A stretch of 64,000 nt of DNA from Bacillota bacterium (lineage in GTDB: Bacteria > Bacillota > Clostridia > Peptostreptococcales > Anaerovoracaceae). Of the stretch, positions 33,375-43,611 are shown piece by piece. The DNA is taken from the NCBI GenBank assembly GCA_025361765.1, contig JANYJS010000027.1, positions 1 through 64,000 on the forward strand, given 5' to 3'. Position 1 is the first letter of the stretch. The number at the start of each line of letters is the position of its first letter. The notes beneath the pieces were generated by a model. That model was not told where the DNA came from and did no database searches. It worked only from the letters and a program-made list of their open reading frames with translations. The translations under genes and the position numbers were made by a program.

Positions 33375-33922
33375 TAAAAATCCCTGATCACTTTCATCAC
33401 TTTAGGTGCAGAAATCAGAAACCACGGAGCAAATTTTTCAGGAGTTTCAACCATTTGTCTCTCAAGATCTTCGAATTCGACAAATTCAAGCTCAGCGATT
33501 TCATCCGGATTCGGTCTGAGTTTTTCTAAATTCAGGTCGACCTCACCGGCATCTGAAACTGGGTATTCCCCTATGAAAACATGATCGTATTCATATTCAT
33601 AGAGTTCCTCGGCAAATTTATAATAATAAACAAAAGCAAATTCTTCTCTAATATGTGCTGTCAATCCCACTTCTTCCATAAGTCTTCGCCTTGCTGCGCC
33701 TATGGTCTCTTCTCCGTCCCTAGGGTGGGAACAGCAGGTGTTGGCCCAAAGACCGCCGGAGTGGTATTTGTCAAAGGCGCGCTTCTGAAGCAACATCTTG
33801 GTCCCCGAAAAAATAAATATGGAAAAAGCGCGATGGAGGATGGCTGCTTTATGCAAATCCACCTTGCTTCCAGTGCCAATTTGTTTGTTATAAATGTCCA
33901 CCTTGATGAGTTCTTTGTTCAT
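33374..33922 (-). CDS. idi: Isopentenyl-diphosphate delta-isomerase, type I
   Basis: 182 residues with a Nudix-like fold. The catalytic Cys is in NTCCSHPRDGE, and the Glu region is EYEYDHVFIGEY. It interconverts IPP and DMAPP. Type I (metal-dependent) is the less common form in Clostridia, which often use the flavin-dependent type II. AAGGAG precedes the ATG. It sits between mutS2 and DUF523. Confidence 0.92.
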   Translation of the reverse strand: MNKELIKVDIYNKQIGTGSKVDLHKAAILHRAFSIFIFSGTKMLLQKRAFDKYHSGGLWANTCCSHPRDGEETIGAARRRLMEEVGLTAHIREEFAFVYYYKFAEELYEYEYDHVFIGEYPVSDAGEVDLNLEKLRPNPDEIAELEFVEFEDLERQMVETPEKFAPWFLISAPKVMKVIRDF

Positions 33923-33931
33923 GTGTGCTCC

Positions 33932-36301
33932 TTATTTCAGATAAACGATGGTAACGCCGTCTCCGCCTTCATTATAGTTTCCTTTGCGATAACTTTCTAT
34001 GTGTTTATGTTTTTTAAACATTTGATGGAGGCCCGAACGCAAAATACCTTCGCCCCTGCCATGAATGATGATGACCTCTTTAAGACCCGCCATAAAGGCA
34101 TCATCCAAATATTTATCCACCTCCATGTAAGCTTCTTCCAATGCTAATCCTCTGACACTAACGCTGGTGGAAATGGTTTGGGATTTGCTGCGGTATAGTT
34201 CTCCATATCTGCTTTTTGCGCTATCTTTTCTCGCCTCTTTTCCGCTGATTTTGGCGATGTTGTCCATATGAACGTTTATTTTAAGTTGACCCACTTGCAC
34301 CATTACTTCTCCCCGGTCATCCGGAAGAGTCATGAGACTGCCATTCTGATCCAGGGTCAACACCTTGACGCCGTCGCCAATACTGAGCTCTCCGGCTTTT
34401 ACCGGCACCTCATTAATGCTTTTCTGGAGCTTGACCTGATGCTTTTCCTGAGCACCTTTGATGCGTTTTCGCAAGTCTTCCTGGGTTCTATTTCTCTGGG
34501 AATGATCCTCAATTTTTTCAAGTTCACGCAGTTCCTTTTGAACGCTATCCGAAAATTCTTTGGTCTCCTTAATCAAATCCCTGGCTTCTTCTTTTGCGGA
34601 ACTGAGAATTTTTTCCTTCTGGGCCTCCAATTTAGCCTTTTGCTTGTCAAACTCTTCCTTCATTTTTTTCATTTGAAGGTTGAGCATGGTAGCCTCATCT
34701 CGCTCTGCCTCAGCAGCTTTACGGTCCTTCTCGATGTTGACAAGAACATCCTCAAACTGAAGGTCATCCTGGCCAATCAAGTTTCGCGCTCGATCTATAA
34801 TTCCTTCCGTAAGTCCCAATTTTTTTGAAATCTCAAATGCGTTGGATCTTCCTGGAATGCCTACTGTCAATTTATAGGTTGGGCTTAAGGTCTCAATGCT
34901 GAATTCTACAGATGCATTTTCTACGCCAGCAGTTGCCAGGGCATATTTCTTAAGCTCCGTGTAGTGGGTTGTTGCCAAGGTCTTGGTGCCCCTTTTATAC
35001 AGATGATCCAAAATGGCTATTGCCAAGGCGGCGCCTTCTGTGGGATCCGTTCCCGCGCCCAGTTCGTCCAGAAGTACCAGTGTATTCTGATCCGACTCCC
35101 GGACTATTTGGACAATATTGGTCATGTGCGATGAAAAAGTACTCAAGCTTTGTTCAATGCTTTGCTCATCGCCGATATCTGCAAAAAGCCTTTTAAATAC
35201 AGGCAGTTCTGTACCCTCGATAGCCGGAACATGAAGCCCCGACTGTGCCATCAATAAAAAGAGTCCAACGGTCTTTAAGGTAACTGTCTTACCACCAGTA
35301 TTCGGCCCAGTGATCACAAGGGTGTCATAGCTTTTGCCTAGACTGATATTTATGGGTACGACTTTTTTCGGGTCAATTAAAGGGTGCCTGCCACCTCTGA
35401 TGTTGATATATCCACGGTCATTCATGAGAGGTTCAACCGACTTTTGCCTAACAGAGAATTTGCCTTTTGCAAATATGAAATCCAGGCGAATCAAAATTTC
35501 CTGGTTGGATAACAAATCCCTTGCAGCATCACCGACTTCAGCTGAAAGCTCAGCGAGAATACGTTCAATTTCGACTCTTTCTTTAAGCTCAAGTTCCCTG
35601 AGTTCATTGTTTAGCGTGACAATCGCTTGAGGCTCTATAAATAGCGTGGCCCCGGTGGCCGACTGATCATGAATGATACCAGGAAAATTTTTCTTGTATT
35701 CCTGTTTAACAGGAATGACATAGCGGCCTTGTCTCATTGTAAATAGAGCATCCTGCAGCATGACCTTGCTTGCGCTCGATGCTAATATTCCGCTCATTTT
35801 ACTTCTGATGGATTCATTTTGCCTTTGGATTTTTCTTCTCGTATCCCGAAGGACCGCGCTTGCGGCATCAGCGACTTCATCTTCAGAAAGTATGCATCGG
35901 TCAATATGTTCTTCCAGCTTTTTATGGCTAACCAGAAGGCTGGCCATTTCCGGAATGATCACAAGGGATGGCAAATCCACCTTAAGATAAGTGACGGCGT
36001 TTCTTGCGATTTGAAGATTATAGAGCACCTCGAGCAATTGTTTCATGCTTAAGGTACCGCCCTTATCAGCCTTAATCACCGAGTCTTTTGTGTCGTAAAA
36101 AGAGCCTAAAGGAAGTGCCCCTTTATGCATAATCACAGAAACCGCTTCCGTTGTCTCAGCCTGCATGTCTTTGACCTGATGCTTCAAAACAGAGGGCGTC
36201 AGGTCTGAAATCAAGCCCTTTGCCATCTGTGAAGCCGCTTCATTTTTTAGAAGCTCTATGATTTTGTAATAGTCCAATACGCGAAATGTCTTGTCGTTCA
36301 T
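33932..36301 (-). CDS. mutS2: MutS2 ATPase/endonuclease
   Basis: 789 residues. The MutS-type ATPase has Walker A GPNTGGKTVTLKT, the LSTFSSHMTNI motif and Walker B TLVLLDELGAGTDP. A long coiled coil (about 520-620) is followed by a C-terminal Smr domain (about 710-789) with IIHGRGEGILRSGLH. MutS2 suppresses recombination in some bacteria and acts on collided ribosomes in Bacillus (also called RqcU). The C-terminal end GNYNEGGDGVTIVYLK is complete. Confidence 0.96.
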   Translation of the reverse strand: MNDKTFRVLDYYKIIELLKNEAASQMAKGLISDLTPSVLKHQVKDMQAETTEAVSVIMHKGALPLGSFYDTKDSVIKADKGGTLSMKQLLEVLYNLQIARNAVTYLKVDLPSLVIIPEMASLLVSHKKLEEHIDRCILSEDEVADAASAVLRDTRRKIQRQNESIRSKMSGILASSASKVMLQDALFTMRQGRYVIPVKQEYKKNFPGIIHDQSATGATLFIEPQAIVTLNNELRELELKERVEIERILAELSAEVGDAARDLLSNQEILIRLDFIFAKGKFSVRQKSVEPLMNDRGYINIRGGRHPLIDPKKVVPINISLGKSYDTLVITGPNTGGKTVTLKTVGLFLLMAQSGLHVPAIEGTELPVFKRLFADIGDEQSIEQSLSTFSSHMTNIVQIVRESDQNTLVLLDELGAGTDPTEGAALAIAILDHLYKRGTKTLATTHYTELKKYALATAGVENASVEFSIETLSPTYKLTVGIPGRSNAFEISKKLGLTEGIIDRARNLIGQDDLQFEDVLVNIEKDRKAAEAERDEATMLNLQMKKMKEEFDKQKAKLEAQKEKILSSAKEEARDLIKETKEFSDSVQKELRELEKIEDHSQRNRTQEDLRKRIKGAQEKHQVKLQKSINEVPVKAGELSIGDGVKVLTLDQNGSLMTLPDDRGEVMVQVGQLKINVHMDNIAKISGKEARKDSAKSRYGELYRSKSQTISTSVSVRGLALEEAYMEVDKYLDDAFMAGLKEVIIIHGRGEGILRSGLHQMFKKHKHIESYRKGNYNEGGDGVTIVYLK

Positions 36302-36309
36302 GTTTTTTC

Positions 36310-36930
36310 CTAATCTATCATTTTTTTGTAACGGTCAATTTCTCCTTTTAGCTGGATATTTTCCATCTGTAAATCGAAGAAACTATTTTCCATTTCCTTG
36401 CACTTTTCTGTCAGTTCTCTAATCTCCGAGGAAGTTGAGTCCTTATTATCCTCCTGAGACTTAAGCCGGTTCATGAGATCCTCATTTTTGAGGGCTGTAG
36501 CCTGATATTTATCAAGAAGTCTGGCGTTTTCAAGCGATAATTGTTTGAGCTCATGATCCTTCTCATCTAACAGCTTTTTTCCTACCAGGTTCTGTTCAAT
36601 ATTGGTGTGCGCATCCTCTTTATACTGGATAAAGCTATTTTTGGCTTCATCCCAGAGCTGAACATAATGCTGGGTATCTTTAACCAGACGTTGATTTTCT
36701 CTGCGAAATTCTTCTATACTGTCCTTAGTTTTAAAAAACTCATCGGCGATATTGACAGCAGTAAGAACGGCCAAAGAGGATAAAGGGGAAGAAGGAAGCC
36801 CCACGGCTATTTCCTGCATCTTTGCATCCACATAGTCTGAAACTTTTCGGATCTGGTCTCGAGTAGAATCACCGGATAGCACATAGTCCTGACCGTATAT
36901 TTTCACGCTTACCCTAATCTTATCTTCCAT
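36310..36930 (-). CDS. zapA: Cell division protein ZapA, long form
   Basis: 206 residues. The N-terminal ZapA domain (about 1-95) begins RVSVKIYGQDYVLSG and contains VDAKMQEIA. The remaining 110 residues are a charged coiled coil, making this about twice the length of typical ZapA. It promotes FtsZ bundling at midcell. A strong AAAGGAG precedes the ATG. The zapA-mutS2 pairing downstream of pheT is common in Firmicutes. Confidence 0.9.
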   Translation of the reverse strand: MEDKIRVSVKIYGQDYVLSGDSTRDQIRKVSDYVDAKMQEIAVGLPSSPLSSLAVLTAVNIADEFFKTKDSIEEFRRENQRLVKDTQHYVQLWDEAKNSFIQYKEDAHTNIEQNLVGKKLLDEKDHELKQLSLENARLLDKYQATALKNEDLMNRLKSQEDNKDSTSSEIRELTEKCKEMENSFFDLQMENIQLKGEIDRYKKMID

Positions 36931-36953
36931 AGCTGGTCTCCTTTCAATCCTGT

Positions 36954-39350
36954 TTAAACTTCTCTTAATACAGCGTTTATCCTGTCTCTAAGCGCATCCA
37001 GCACTTTCTGGTGAACCTTGACCACCTCGTCATCGGTCAGTGTCTTATTCACATCCCTGTAGGTTAAGGTGAAGGCTACGCTTTTATGCCCTTCCTTAAC
37101 CTGTTTGCCTCTATAGACATCAAAGAGCTGAAGCTTTTCAAGAAGCGTCCCTGCATTCTCCCTGATTATGGCTTCGATTGAATCGACGAGAATATCTTCA
37201 GAAACAAGCAAGGCAATATCTCTATTGACAGCTGGGTATTTTGGCAGAGGCGAATACAGCCTTTCAATATTGGCTAAGGTATAAAGCTTGTCAAGGTCAA
37301 GTTCACAGTTATAGACTCGGGTATCTATGTTATAGCGATCTGTCACATCGGGATGTACTTCTCCCATAATGCCAAGCACAGCGCCATCGCTGACAATGCT
37401 TGCACAACGGCCAAAATGATACATGGGGTAGTTTTCCTTCGGTATAAAACTGATGTCCGAAACGCCAAGCTTAATGAATAGCTCAGTTAATACCCCTTTA
37501 AGGGTGAAAAAGGTTTCTCCGTCCCCATAGGCGGCCATACTGAGAAATTCGCTCTCCGTTGGCAAATCCTCTGGGCTAACATCGAAATTGAGAAAGACAT
37601 TGCCTATTTCAAAGGCTTTGACTTTGGCGATATTCCTGGAATAGTTTCTACCAAGCACCTCCATCATATTGGGCGCCAGACTTGTTCGCATCATCCCACT
37701 GTCTTCACCAAGGGGATTTAAAAGTTTAACGTAATTTCTCAGTTGGCCCTCATCCGGGATATTCAAATTATCCAGTCCTTTTGGATTTGCAAAGGAATAG
37801 GTCTGTATTTCATTCATGCCCAAGGCTACAAGGCTGTCTCTGGCAAGGTCTCTGAGAATTTGCTTACCGGATTTTTCTGCAATCAAGTTGCTTTTTGGCA
37901 AAGTGGTCGGCAAGTTATCATAGCCATAAATTCTGGCAATTTCTTCAACAAAATCAATCTCAGATGAGAGATCCTGACGGACCGTCGGAGGTGTCACTGT
38001 TATGATTCCGTCCTTGCTATAAGTTTTCATCTCGAGCCGATGCAAGATGCTTTCCATTTCCATGGTGGAAAGGCTGATACCAAGCAAAGAGTTGACCCGA
38101 TCTGTTCTGATTGCTGTCACTTTTGGTGCATCAATCGTCAGATAGGCATCTACTGCGCCAGAAACAACTTTACCAGCGCCAATTTCCTCAATCAAACTGC
38201 AGACCCTATCGCAGGCTTTTGCGCAAAGATTGGCGTCGATGCCTTTTTCAAAACGTGCGGAAGCTTCTGTCCTTAGACCCAGTTTTTTTGAAGAACTTCG
38301 AATATTATCTCCATTAAAATTAGCCGATTCAATCAAGGTGGTCGTAGTATCCTGGAGAATTTCCGAGTTAAGGCCCCCCATGATGCCTGCTATGGCGACT
38401 GCCTTTTCGCCATCGTTAATCAGAAGCATATCCCCTGTCAGTTTTCGGGAAGTCCCATCTAGCGTAGTAAAGCTTTGTCCAGGCTCCGCCGCATCTACAA
38501 CAATTTTATTGCCAGCAATCATGCGCAGATCAAAAGCATGTATGGGCTGACCGTATTCTAACATGACGTAATTTGTCACATCAACAATATTGTTAATTGG
38601 GCGCATACCTGCTGTAATGAGCCTTTTTTGTAGCCACCAGGGTGATGGGGCAATTTTGATATCCTTGACCACTCTTGCCGTATATCTTCTGCAAAGTTCT
38701 GGTTTCTTGATTTCTACGGAAATGTAATCAGAAGCCATGCCTTCTTCTATGAGGCAAGCCGTCACTGGATAAGTCAGCTCTCCGCCAAATACCGCAGCGG
38801 CTTCTCTCGCCATGCCAAGCATACTCAGGCAATCCGGTCTATTGGGCGTTATTTCAAATTCTACAGTTTTTTCATAAAAGTCCAGGGCTGTCATGACATC
38901 CTGCCCTAAGGTATAGGCTTTATCCAGGATGAATATGCCATCTTTATGAGCTATTGGAATGACTTTGTCATCAATACCCAATTCTTTGGCGGAACACAAC
39001 ATGCCATCGGACTCAACATCCCGCAGCTTGCCTTTTCTGATGGCAATCCCGCCCGGCAAAACGCCGCCGGCCATGACCACAGGAACGTAAGCTCCCTCAA
39101 ATACATTGGTGGCCCCAGTGACAATCTGAACTGTCTCCGTACCCACATCCACCTGGCACACAACCAGTTTGTCTGCGTTAGGGTGTTTTTCGATCTTGAG
39201 TATTTTTCCGATGATGACACCGGAAATCCCCTCTCCAAAAGTTTGCACAGTTTCTATGTTTGACCCGGACATGATCATTCTGCTGCAGAATGCATCAATG
39301 TCCTCGTCTATTTTTATATAATTATTCAACCAACTGATTGGTACTAGCAT
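36954..39350 (-). CDS. pheT: Phenylalanyl-tRNA synthetase, beta subunit
   Basis: 798 residues from the ATG at 39350 (MLVPISWLNNYIKIDE), the canonical PheT start; the open frame runs 72 bases further but overlaps pheS. Domains in order: EMAP-like tRNA binding (about 40-150), B3/B4 editing (about 210-370), B5 (about 400-475), catalytic-like core (about 480-690) and FDX-ACB (about 705-797). With PheS it charges tRNA-Phe, the ligand of the T-box upstream of the aromatic operon. A 13-base gap separates it from pheS. Confidence 0.97.
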   Translation of the reverse strand: MLVPISWLNNYIKIDEDIDAFCSRMIMSGSNIETVQTFGEGISGVIIGKILKIEKHPNADKLVVCQVDVGTETVQIVTGATNVFEGAYVPVVMAGGVLPGGIAIRKGKLRDVESDGMLCSAKELGIDDKVIPIAHKDGIFILDKAYTLGQDVMTALDFYEKTVEFEITPNRPDCLSMLGMAREAAAVFGGELTYPVTACLIEEGMASDYISVEIKKPELCRRYTARVVKDIKIAPSPWWLQKRLITAGMRPINNIVDVTNYVMLEYGQPIHAFDLRMIAGNKIVVDAAEPGQSFTTLDGTSRKLTGDMLLINDGEKAVAIAGIMGGLNSEILQDTTTTLIESANFNGDNIRSSSKKLGLRTEASARFEKGIDANLCAKACDRVCSLIEEIGAGKVVSGAVDAYLTIDAPKVTAIRTDRVNSLLGISLSTMEMESILHRLEMKTYSKDGIITVTPPTVRQDLSSEIDFVEEIARIYGYDNLPTTLPKSNLIAEKSGKQILRDLARDSLVALGMNEIQTYSFANPKGLDNLNIPDEGQLRNYVKLLNPLGEDSGMMRTSLAPNMMEVLGRNYSRNIAKVKAFEIGNVFLNFDVSPEDLPTESEFLSMAAYGDGETFFTLKGVLTELFIKLGVSDISFIPKENYPMYHFGRCASIVSDGAVLGIMGEVHPDVTDRYNIDTRVYNCELDLDKLYTLANIERLYSPLPKYPAVNRDIALLVSEDILVDSIEAIIRENAGTLLEKLQLFDVYRGKQVKEGHKSVAFTLTYRDVNKTLTDDEVVKVHQKVLDALRDRINAVLREV

Positions 39351-39363
39351 ATCTCTGCCCCCC

Positions 39364-40386
39364 CTACTTGAACTGCTGAATGAAACGCATGTCGTTTTCA
39401 TAAAACAATCTGATATCATCAATTTCGTATTTCAACATGGCAATTCTTTCAACGCCCATGCCAAAGGCAAAGCCAGAAAAACGCTCCGTGTCCACGTTGC
39501 CAATCTTAAGCACATTGGGATGTACCATGCCGCAGCCTAAAATTTCGATCCAGCCGCTGCCTTTGCACACTCTGCATCCGCTGCCTCCACATTTAAAACA
39601 GGAGACGTCTACCTCTGCACTCGGTTCGGTAAACGGAAAATGATGTGGTCTAAATTTAGTCCTGACCTTAGAGCCGAACATCTCTCTTGCAAATTCTGAA
39701 AGGGTACCCTTGAGATCCGCCATAGATATGCCCTCATCGACAGCAAGGCCTTCAACTTGATGAAACATGGGTGAATGGGTAGCATCAGGCGTATCACATC
39801 TGAAACATCTTCCCGGGGAGATGACTTTAATCGGTGGCTGTTGCTGCATAAGCGTTCGGATTTGAACCGGAGAGGTTTGGGTGCGCAGTAATATCTGCTC
39901 TGAAATATAAAAGGTGTCCGAAAAATCCCTTGCTGGATGATTCGGCCCTGCATTCAGCGCATCAAAATTATTGAAAACAGTCTCTACCTCAGGACCCTCT
40001 GCGATCTGGTAGCCCATATTCATAAAAACTCTTGATATCTCTTCGATGGTAATGGTTATAGGATGCTTGGTTCCTAAAGAGATGACGGTGCCGGGCTCAG
40101 TGACATCGATCTTCTCAGCCTTGAACTTAGCTGCTCTTTGGACCAGCTTCATTTCCAGAAATTTTTCTTCAAGGAGTTTTTCAATTTCACTTCTGACATC
40201 GTTGGCCTGTTTTCCCAGGGCTTTTCTGTCTTCTTCGTTTAAAGAACCCATGGAACGCAGAATTTCAGTCAGCCTACCTTTTTTCCCAAGGAATCTGATT
40301 CTTAATTCTTCTGTCGCATCCATCGAGGCGGCATTTTTCAACTGTTCTTTTGCCTCCTGCAAAATTTCCATCAACTGATTTTGCAT
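39364..40386 (-). CDS. pheS: Phenylalanyl-tRNA synthetase, alpha subunit
   Basis: 340 residues. An N-terminal coiled coil (about 1-85) is followed by the class II catalytic core with FRCDTPDATHSPMFHQVEG and FGMGVERIAMLKY (motif 3). GGAGG precedes the ATG. It follows the RNA methyltransferase gene by 15 bases. No T-box is seen directly upstream, so this operon is not under the same leader as aroF. Confidence 0.97.
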   Translation of the reverse strand: MQNQLMEILQEAKEQLKNAASMDATEELRIRFLGKKGRLTEILRSMGSLNEEDRKALGKQANDVRSEIEKLLEEKFLEMKLVQRAAKFKAEKIDVTEPGTVISLGTKHPITITIEEISRVFMNMGYQIAEGPEVETVFNNFDALNAGPNHPARDFSDTFYISEQILLRTQTSPVQIRTLMQQQPPIKVISPGRCFRCDTPDATHSPMFHQVEGLAVDEGISMADLKGTLSEFAREMFGSKVRTKFRPHHFPFTEPSAEVDVSCFKCGGSGCRVCKGSGWIEILGCGMVHPNVLKIGNVDTERFSGFAFGMGVERIAMLKYEIDDIRLFYENDMRFIQQFK

Positions 40387-40401
40387 AACTATCCTCCAAG
40401 T

Positions 40402-41253
40402 TTATTTTTGTTTCAGGTTTTGTCTGACCGCTTCATACATGAGTATGGCCGCACAAATCGCTGCATTCATAGACTCTATTGTTCCTGACATGGGAATACT
40501 GATCTGGCTGTCACAGCTTCTCATAAAACTGTCACTAATGCCGTTTGCTTCATTGCCGATGACTATGGCCGCGTTTTTAGCGAGTTTGGCATCGAAATAG
40601 ACTTGATCCGCTTTTGGTCCGGTACAAAAGATGGTCTTTTTATTTGCCCTTAACAAGACGATTGCTTCTTCTTCTGTGTCTATAAAAAGCACCGGAACCC
40701 TAAATATAGAGCCGGCAGTTGCTCTAACGACCTTTGAAGAATAAATGTCTCCAGATCCCTTCAGTAAAACAACGCCTTGAAAACCTGCTGCATCAGCCGT
40801 TCTTAGGATTGATCCCAAATTCCCCGGATCCTGAAGGCGGTCGAGCACTATGAGGTTGCCCTCTTTATTTTCGGCGAAAAAGTTCTCCGCCGTTATCTCT
40901 CTTTTCGATACCACGCCCAAAATACCTTGAGGGGTTATGGTGTCTGAAAGCGGGATGAATAATCTCTCATCCACCCTAAAAATAGGCACGCCGGACTTTT
41001 CCAATCTATTAAGCAACGGTTCTAATCTGCTAAGCAATTGCTTATCGTCTTCGTTAGACGTCACATGTCTTAAAGGGCTAAGCGCTTCACAATAAATAAT
41101 GAATTTGATCAGAGCCCCGTTGTCTAAAGCCTCAGAAATAAGCGTTTGCCCTTCAATTAAAAAACTGCCCAACTCATCTCTGAACTTTTTTTGGGCCAAT
41201 TGCTTGATTTCTTTGATTATTTTATTGTCCTTAGATGTGATCACATTAATCAT
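40402..41253 (-). CDS. TrmH/SpoU-family RNA 2'-O-methyltransferase
   Basis: 283 residues. The N-terminal substrate-binding domain (about 1-110) precedes the SPOUT knot fold with its three motifs: DRLQDPGNLGSILRTADAAG, IVIGNEANGISD and IPMSGTIESMNAAI. It methylates ribose in rRNA or tRNA; the target cannot be assigned. The location just before pheST is conserved in many Firmicutes. The Shine-Dalgarno sequence (AGGG) is modest. Confidence 0.92.
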   Translation of the reverse strand: MINVITSKDNKIIKEIKQLAQKKFRDELGSFLIEGQTLISEALDNGALIKFIIYCEALSPLRHVTSNEDDKQLLSRLEPLLNRLEKSGVPIFRVDERLFIPLSDTITPQGILGVVSKREITAENFFAENKEGNLIVLDRLQDPGNLGSILRTADAAGFQGVVLLKGSGDIYSSKVVRATAGSIFRVPVLFIDTEEEAIVLLRANKKTIFCTGPKADQVYFDAKLAKNAAIVIGNEANGISDSFMRSCDSQISIPMSGTIESMNAAICAAILMYEAVRQNLKQK

Positions 41254-41271
41254 ATACGCCCTGCTATCAAA

Positions 41272-41299
41272 CTAAAAAGCCGGTTTTTCATACCGGCTT
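41272..41299 (-). terminator. Terminator after ftsZ
   Basis: On the minus strand AAGCCGGT and ACCGGCTT (41277-41299) pair, followed by five T. It lies between ftsZ and the methyltransferase gene and separates the dcw cluster from the pheST run, perhaps partially, because no clear promoter follows. Confidence 0.85.
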
Positions 41300-41314
41300 C
41301 ATTGTTCTGATTTA

Positions 41315-42433
41315 TTAAAAATTTCCCTTTGGGTCCCTAAGGAAGCTGGGTATATCAAACTTTATTCCGGATCCTAAGCCGCCGTATCCAGTATCCTCTT
41401 TGAGTTTTTCTTTATCCCTATCCTGTTCATCTGATTCTTTAGCGTCTCGACTGTCAAAAGGCATAGCAGTGTCAAAGGTTCTATCTTCGAATCCGGTAGC
41501 AATGACCGTAATCTTGATTTCATCCTGCATGTCTTCTTTTATGGATGTCCCGAATATGACAATGGCATCTCTATCCGCAGCTTTTTCGATCATGTCCGCG
41601 GCTTCATTGACTTCAAGCATACCAAGATCATAGCCCCCCGTTATGTTCAGCAAAATAGCCTTGGCGCCATTAATGGATGTCTCAAGCAGTGGGCTTTCAA
41701 TAGCTTCTTTGACCGCCTGAGATACGCGGTTTTCTCCTCTGCCTCGCCCCACACCCATATGAGCAACGCCTTTTTCGCTCATGATGGTTTTGACATCGGC
41801 AAAATCCAGGTTGATTAGTCCCGCCTCCGCGATCAAATCAGAAATCCCCTGGACGCCTTGCTTTAATACATCATCAGCCATTGTAAAAGCTTCAAGCATG
41901 GATGTGTTCTTTTCGGAGACTTGAAGAAGTTTGTCATTAGGCACAATCACCAGGGAGTCTACATATTTTTTTAGAAATTTGATGCCCAAATCAGCATGAT
42001 CTCTACGTTTTTTTCCTTCAAAGGTAAATGGTCTTGTCACAACACCAACGGTTAGAATCCCAAGATCCTTTGCGGCTTTGGCTATGATTGGTGCGGCTCC
42101 GGTTCCGGTGCCTCCGCCCATGCCAACGGTGATAAAAACCATATCTGAACCTGTAATAAACTTAATGATATCATCAATGTTTTCTTCAGCTGCCTTTTGT
42201 CCGATTTCCGGGTTAGCCCCAGCACCAAGACCTCGCGTCAGCTTTGAACCTATTTGAACCTTCGTATCTGCTTGGGAGCAAGTCAAAGCCTGCTTATCTG
42301 TATTTACTGCAATAAAGTCAATACCTTTTAAATCAGCTTCAATCATGCGATTAACAGCGTTGCAACCACCGCCACCAACACCGATCACTTTTATTTGCGC
42401 AGCATTTTCTATATTTAATTCGAATTGCAGCAT
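41315..42433 (-). CDS. ftsZ: Cell division protein FtsZ
   Basis: 372 residues. The tubulin-type GTP-binding loop [10 protein letters not shown] is intact, with [12 protein letters not shown] at the start and the T7 loop [11 protein letters not shown]. The C-terminal tail ends in [10 protein letters not shown], the conserved peptide that binds FtsA, SepF and ZapA-type partners. It forms the division ring. A GGAGGG site lies ten bases before the ATG. It is the last gene of the dcw cluster and has a terminator behind it. Confidence 0.98.
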   Translation of the reverse strand: MLQFELNIENAAQIKVIGVGGGGCNAVNRMIEADLKGIDFIAVNTDKQALTCSQADTKVQIGSKLTRGLGAGANPEIGQKAAEENIDDIIKFITGSDMVFITVGMGGGTGTGAAPIIAKAAKDLGILTVGVVTRPFTFEGKKRRDHADLGIKFLKKYVDSLVIVPNDKLLQVSEKNTSMLEAFTMADDVLKQGVQGISDLIAEAGLINLDFADVKTIMSEKGVAHMGVGRGRGENRVSQAVKEAIESPLLETSINGAKAILLNITGGYDLGMLEVNEAADMIEKAADRDAIVIFGTSIKEDMQDEIKITVIATGFEDRTFDTAMPFDSRDAKESDEQDRDKEKLKEDTGYGGLGSGIKFDIPSFLRDPKGNF

Positions 42434-42527
42434 AATTTAGTACCCTCCAACTGAAAATGTGACATGCTATTAGTTAGATTATACCACGCAGTCATTCTAC
42501 ATGCACGAGTTTCTTATTTATATGTCC

Positions 42528-42875
42528 TTATTTTTTTAAGACGTATTTGTCTAGTAGTATTCTTCTTATAACCCCCAGATTCTGAAATAAACGTCCGCCG
42601 AATACCAATATGGCTGCATAGTAAAGTGGTACGCCCAGTCTGTCTCCCAGATAAGCTAATAGGCCTGCCAGAAGTGCATTAAGAAAAAATCCAGTGGTGA
42701 AAATGATCATGTTGTACTTGCCTTCGAGCTGAGCTCGGCCGGCCCCAATAATGGAGTCTAAAGCAGCCAGAAGGGCCATAGTAATATAAAATGAATACTC
42801 CGAAGGATAAGAGACGTTAAGAATGAACCCTAAAGAAATCCCGGCCGCTAGGCCAATAATCGTTGCAATAATCAA
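42528..42875 (-). CDS. sbp: Small basic protein Sbp (DUF1290)
   Basis: 115 residues, starting with TTG (position 42875) preceded by GGAGG eight bases upstream. Three or four hydrophobic segments and LDSIIGAGRAQLEGKYN and LFQNLGVIRR match the Sbp family, found beside ftsZ in Firmicutes. Its role in division is not settled. Confidence 0.88.
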   Translation of the reverse strand: MIIATIIGLAAGISLGFILNVSYPSEYSFYITMALLAALDSIIGAGRAQLEGKYNMIIFTTGFFLNALLAGLLAYLGDRLGVPLYYAAILVFGGRLFQNLGVIRRILLDKYVLKK

Positions 42876-42891
42876 ATTTATTTCCTCCCTA

Positions 42892-43602
42892 CTAAGATTT
42901 TTTCATATACTTATAAGTGGTGTTTTCAGTGTATTTTGAGATCGATACATCATCTGAGATGACTGCATTAAAGGTCAGCCCATAATCCTTAAGCAGCGCT
43001 CCATAGCTTTCAGGGGCAACCAGGATTGCCAGCATCCTAGCGGAATCGCCGATGGCCTCAATTTTGAATGGTCTTGCAAAAAATTGCCCGTTGATTCTCA
43101 CCGTATAGCCTGAACAGGCGATTTCACTGGCATCGACGATGCGCTGCCCGTTTATGGCAATAGCCTCTGCGCCCGCAGACTTAAGCTCATTGATAATGAT
43201 CAGAAGATCCGCATCATGTACCAGGACATTATTAGGGTCTTCCCCTTCAAATAGATCTCTCGTCCCGTCGTCTATGATAACGATAACGCCTGGGCCTCTA
43301 AGGTCAAACCCACCGCTGATCATTTTATAGAGGTCCCGCTCCTTAGAGAGCTTTGAAATAAAGGCTGCGGCATCCTCCGGTTTGGTGGTTTTATAGTCCT
43401 TTAAAGCAATCTTAGCTTCATCGACAAGCTTTTGTACCTTTTCTGTATCCTTAAGCTCGCTATCAATGCTGGTCTTTAGATCAGTGATCGCCTTAGCGGA
43501 AACAAACAAATGCTGTCCATTAATCATCTTCGCCTGAACTGACAAAGTGAATCCCACAATAAAGCAAATTATAAATATGAATAGAATTTTTGGTTTTATC
43601 AT
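42892..43602 (-). CDS. DUF881 family protein, second copy
   Basis: 236 residues. An N-terminal membrane anchor (about 5-24) is followed by a coiled coil (about 35-90) and the DUF881 core with DLRGPGVIVIIDDG, ELKSAGAEAIAINGQRI and FEIT-like strands. Such proteins occur in pairs or trios in the division clusters of Gram-positives. The function is unknown. It is the neighbour and paralogue of the next upstream gene. Confidence 0.88.
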   Translation of the reverse strand: MIKPKILFIFIICFIVGFTLSVQAKMINGQHLFVSAKAITDLKTSIDSELKDTEKVQKLVDEAKIALKDYKTTKPEDAAAFISKLSKERDLYKMISGGFDLRGPGVIVIIDDGTRDLFEGEDPNNVLVHDADLLIIINELKSAGAEAIAINGQRIVDASEIACSGYTVRINGQFFARPFKIEAIGDSARMLAILVAPESYGALLKDYGLTFNAVISDDVSISKYTENTTYKYMKKS

Positions 43603-43611
43603 AGCGTCTAC

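Noticed and set aside
36954-40386. A T-box or other tRNA-sensing leader for pheST
   Set aside because: pheS follows the methyltransferase gene by only 15 bases, and there is no T-box sequence in the gap upstream of that gene either.
41254-41314. A promoter for the trmH-like/pheST run after the ftsZ terminator
   Set aside because: There are too few bases, and no -35/-10 pair could be fitted; readthrough or an upstream promoter is more likely.
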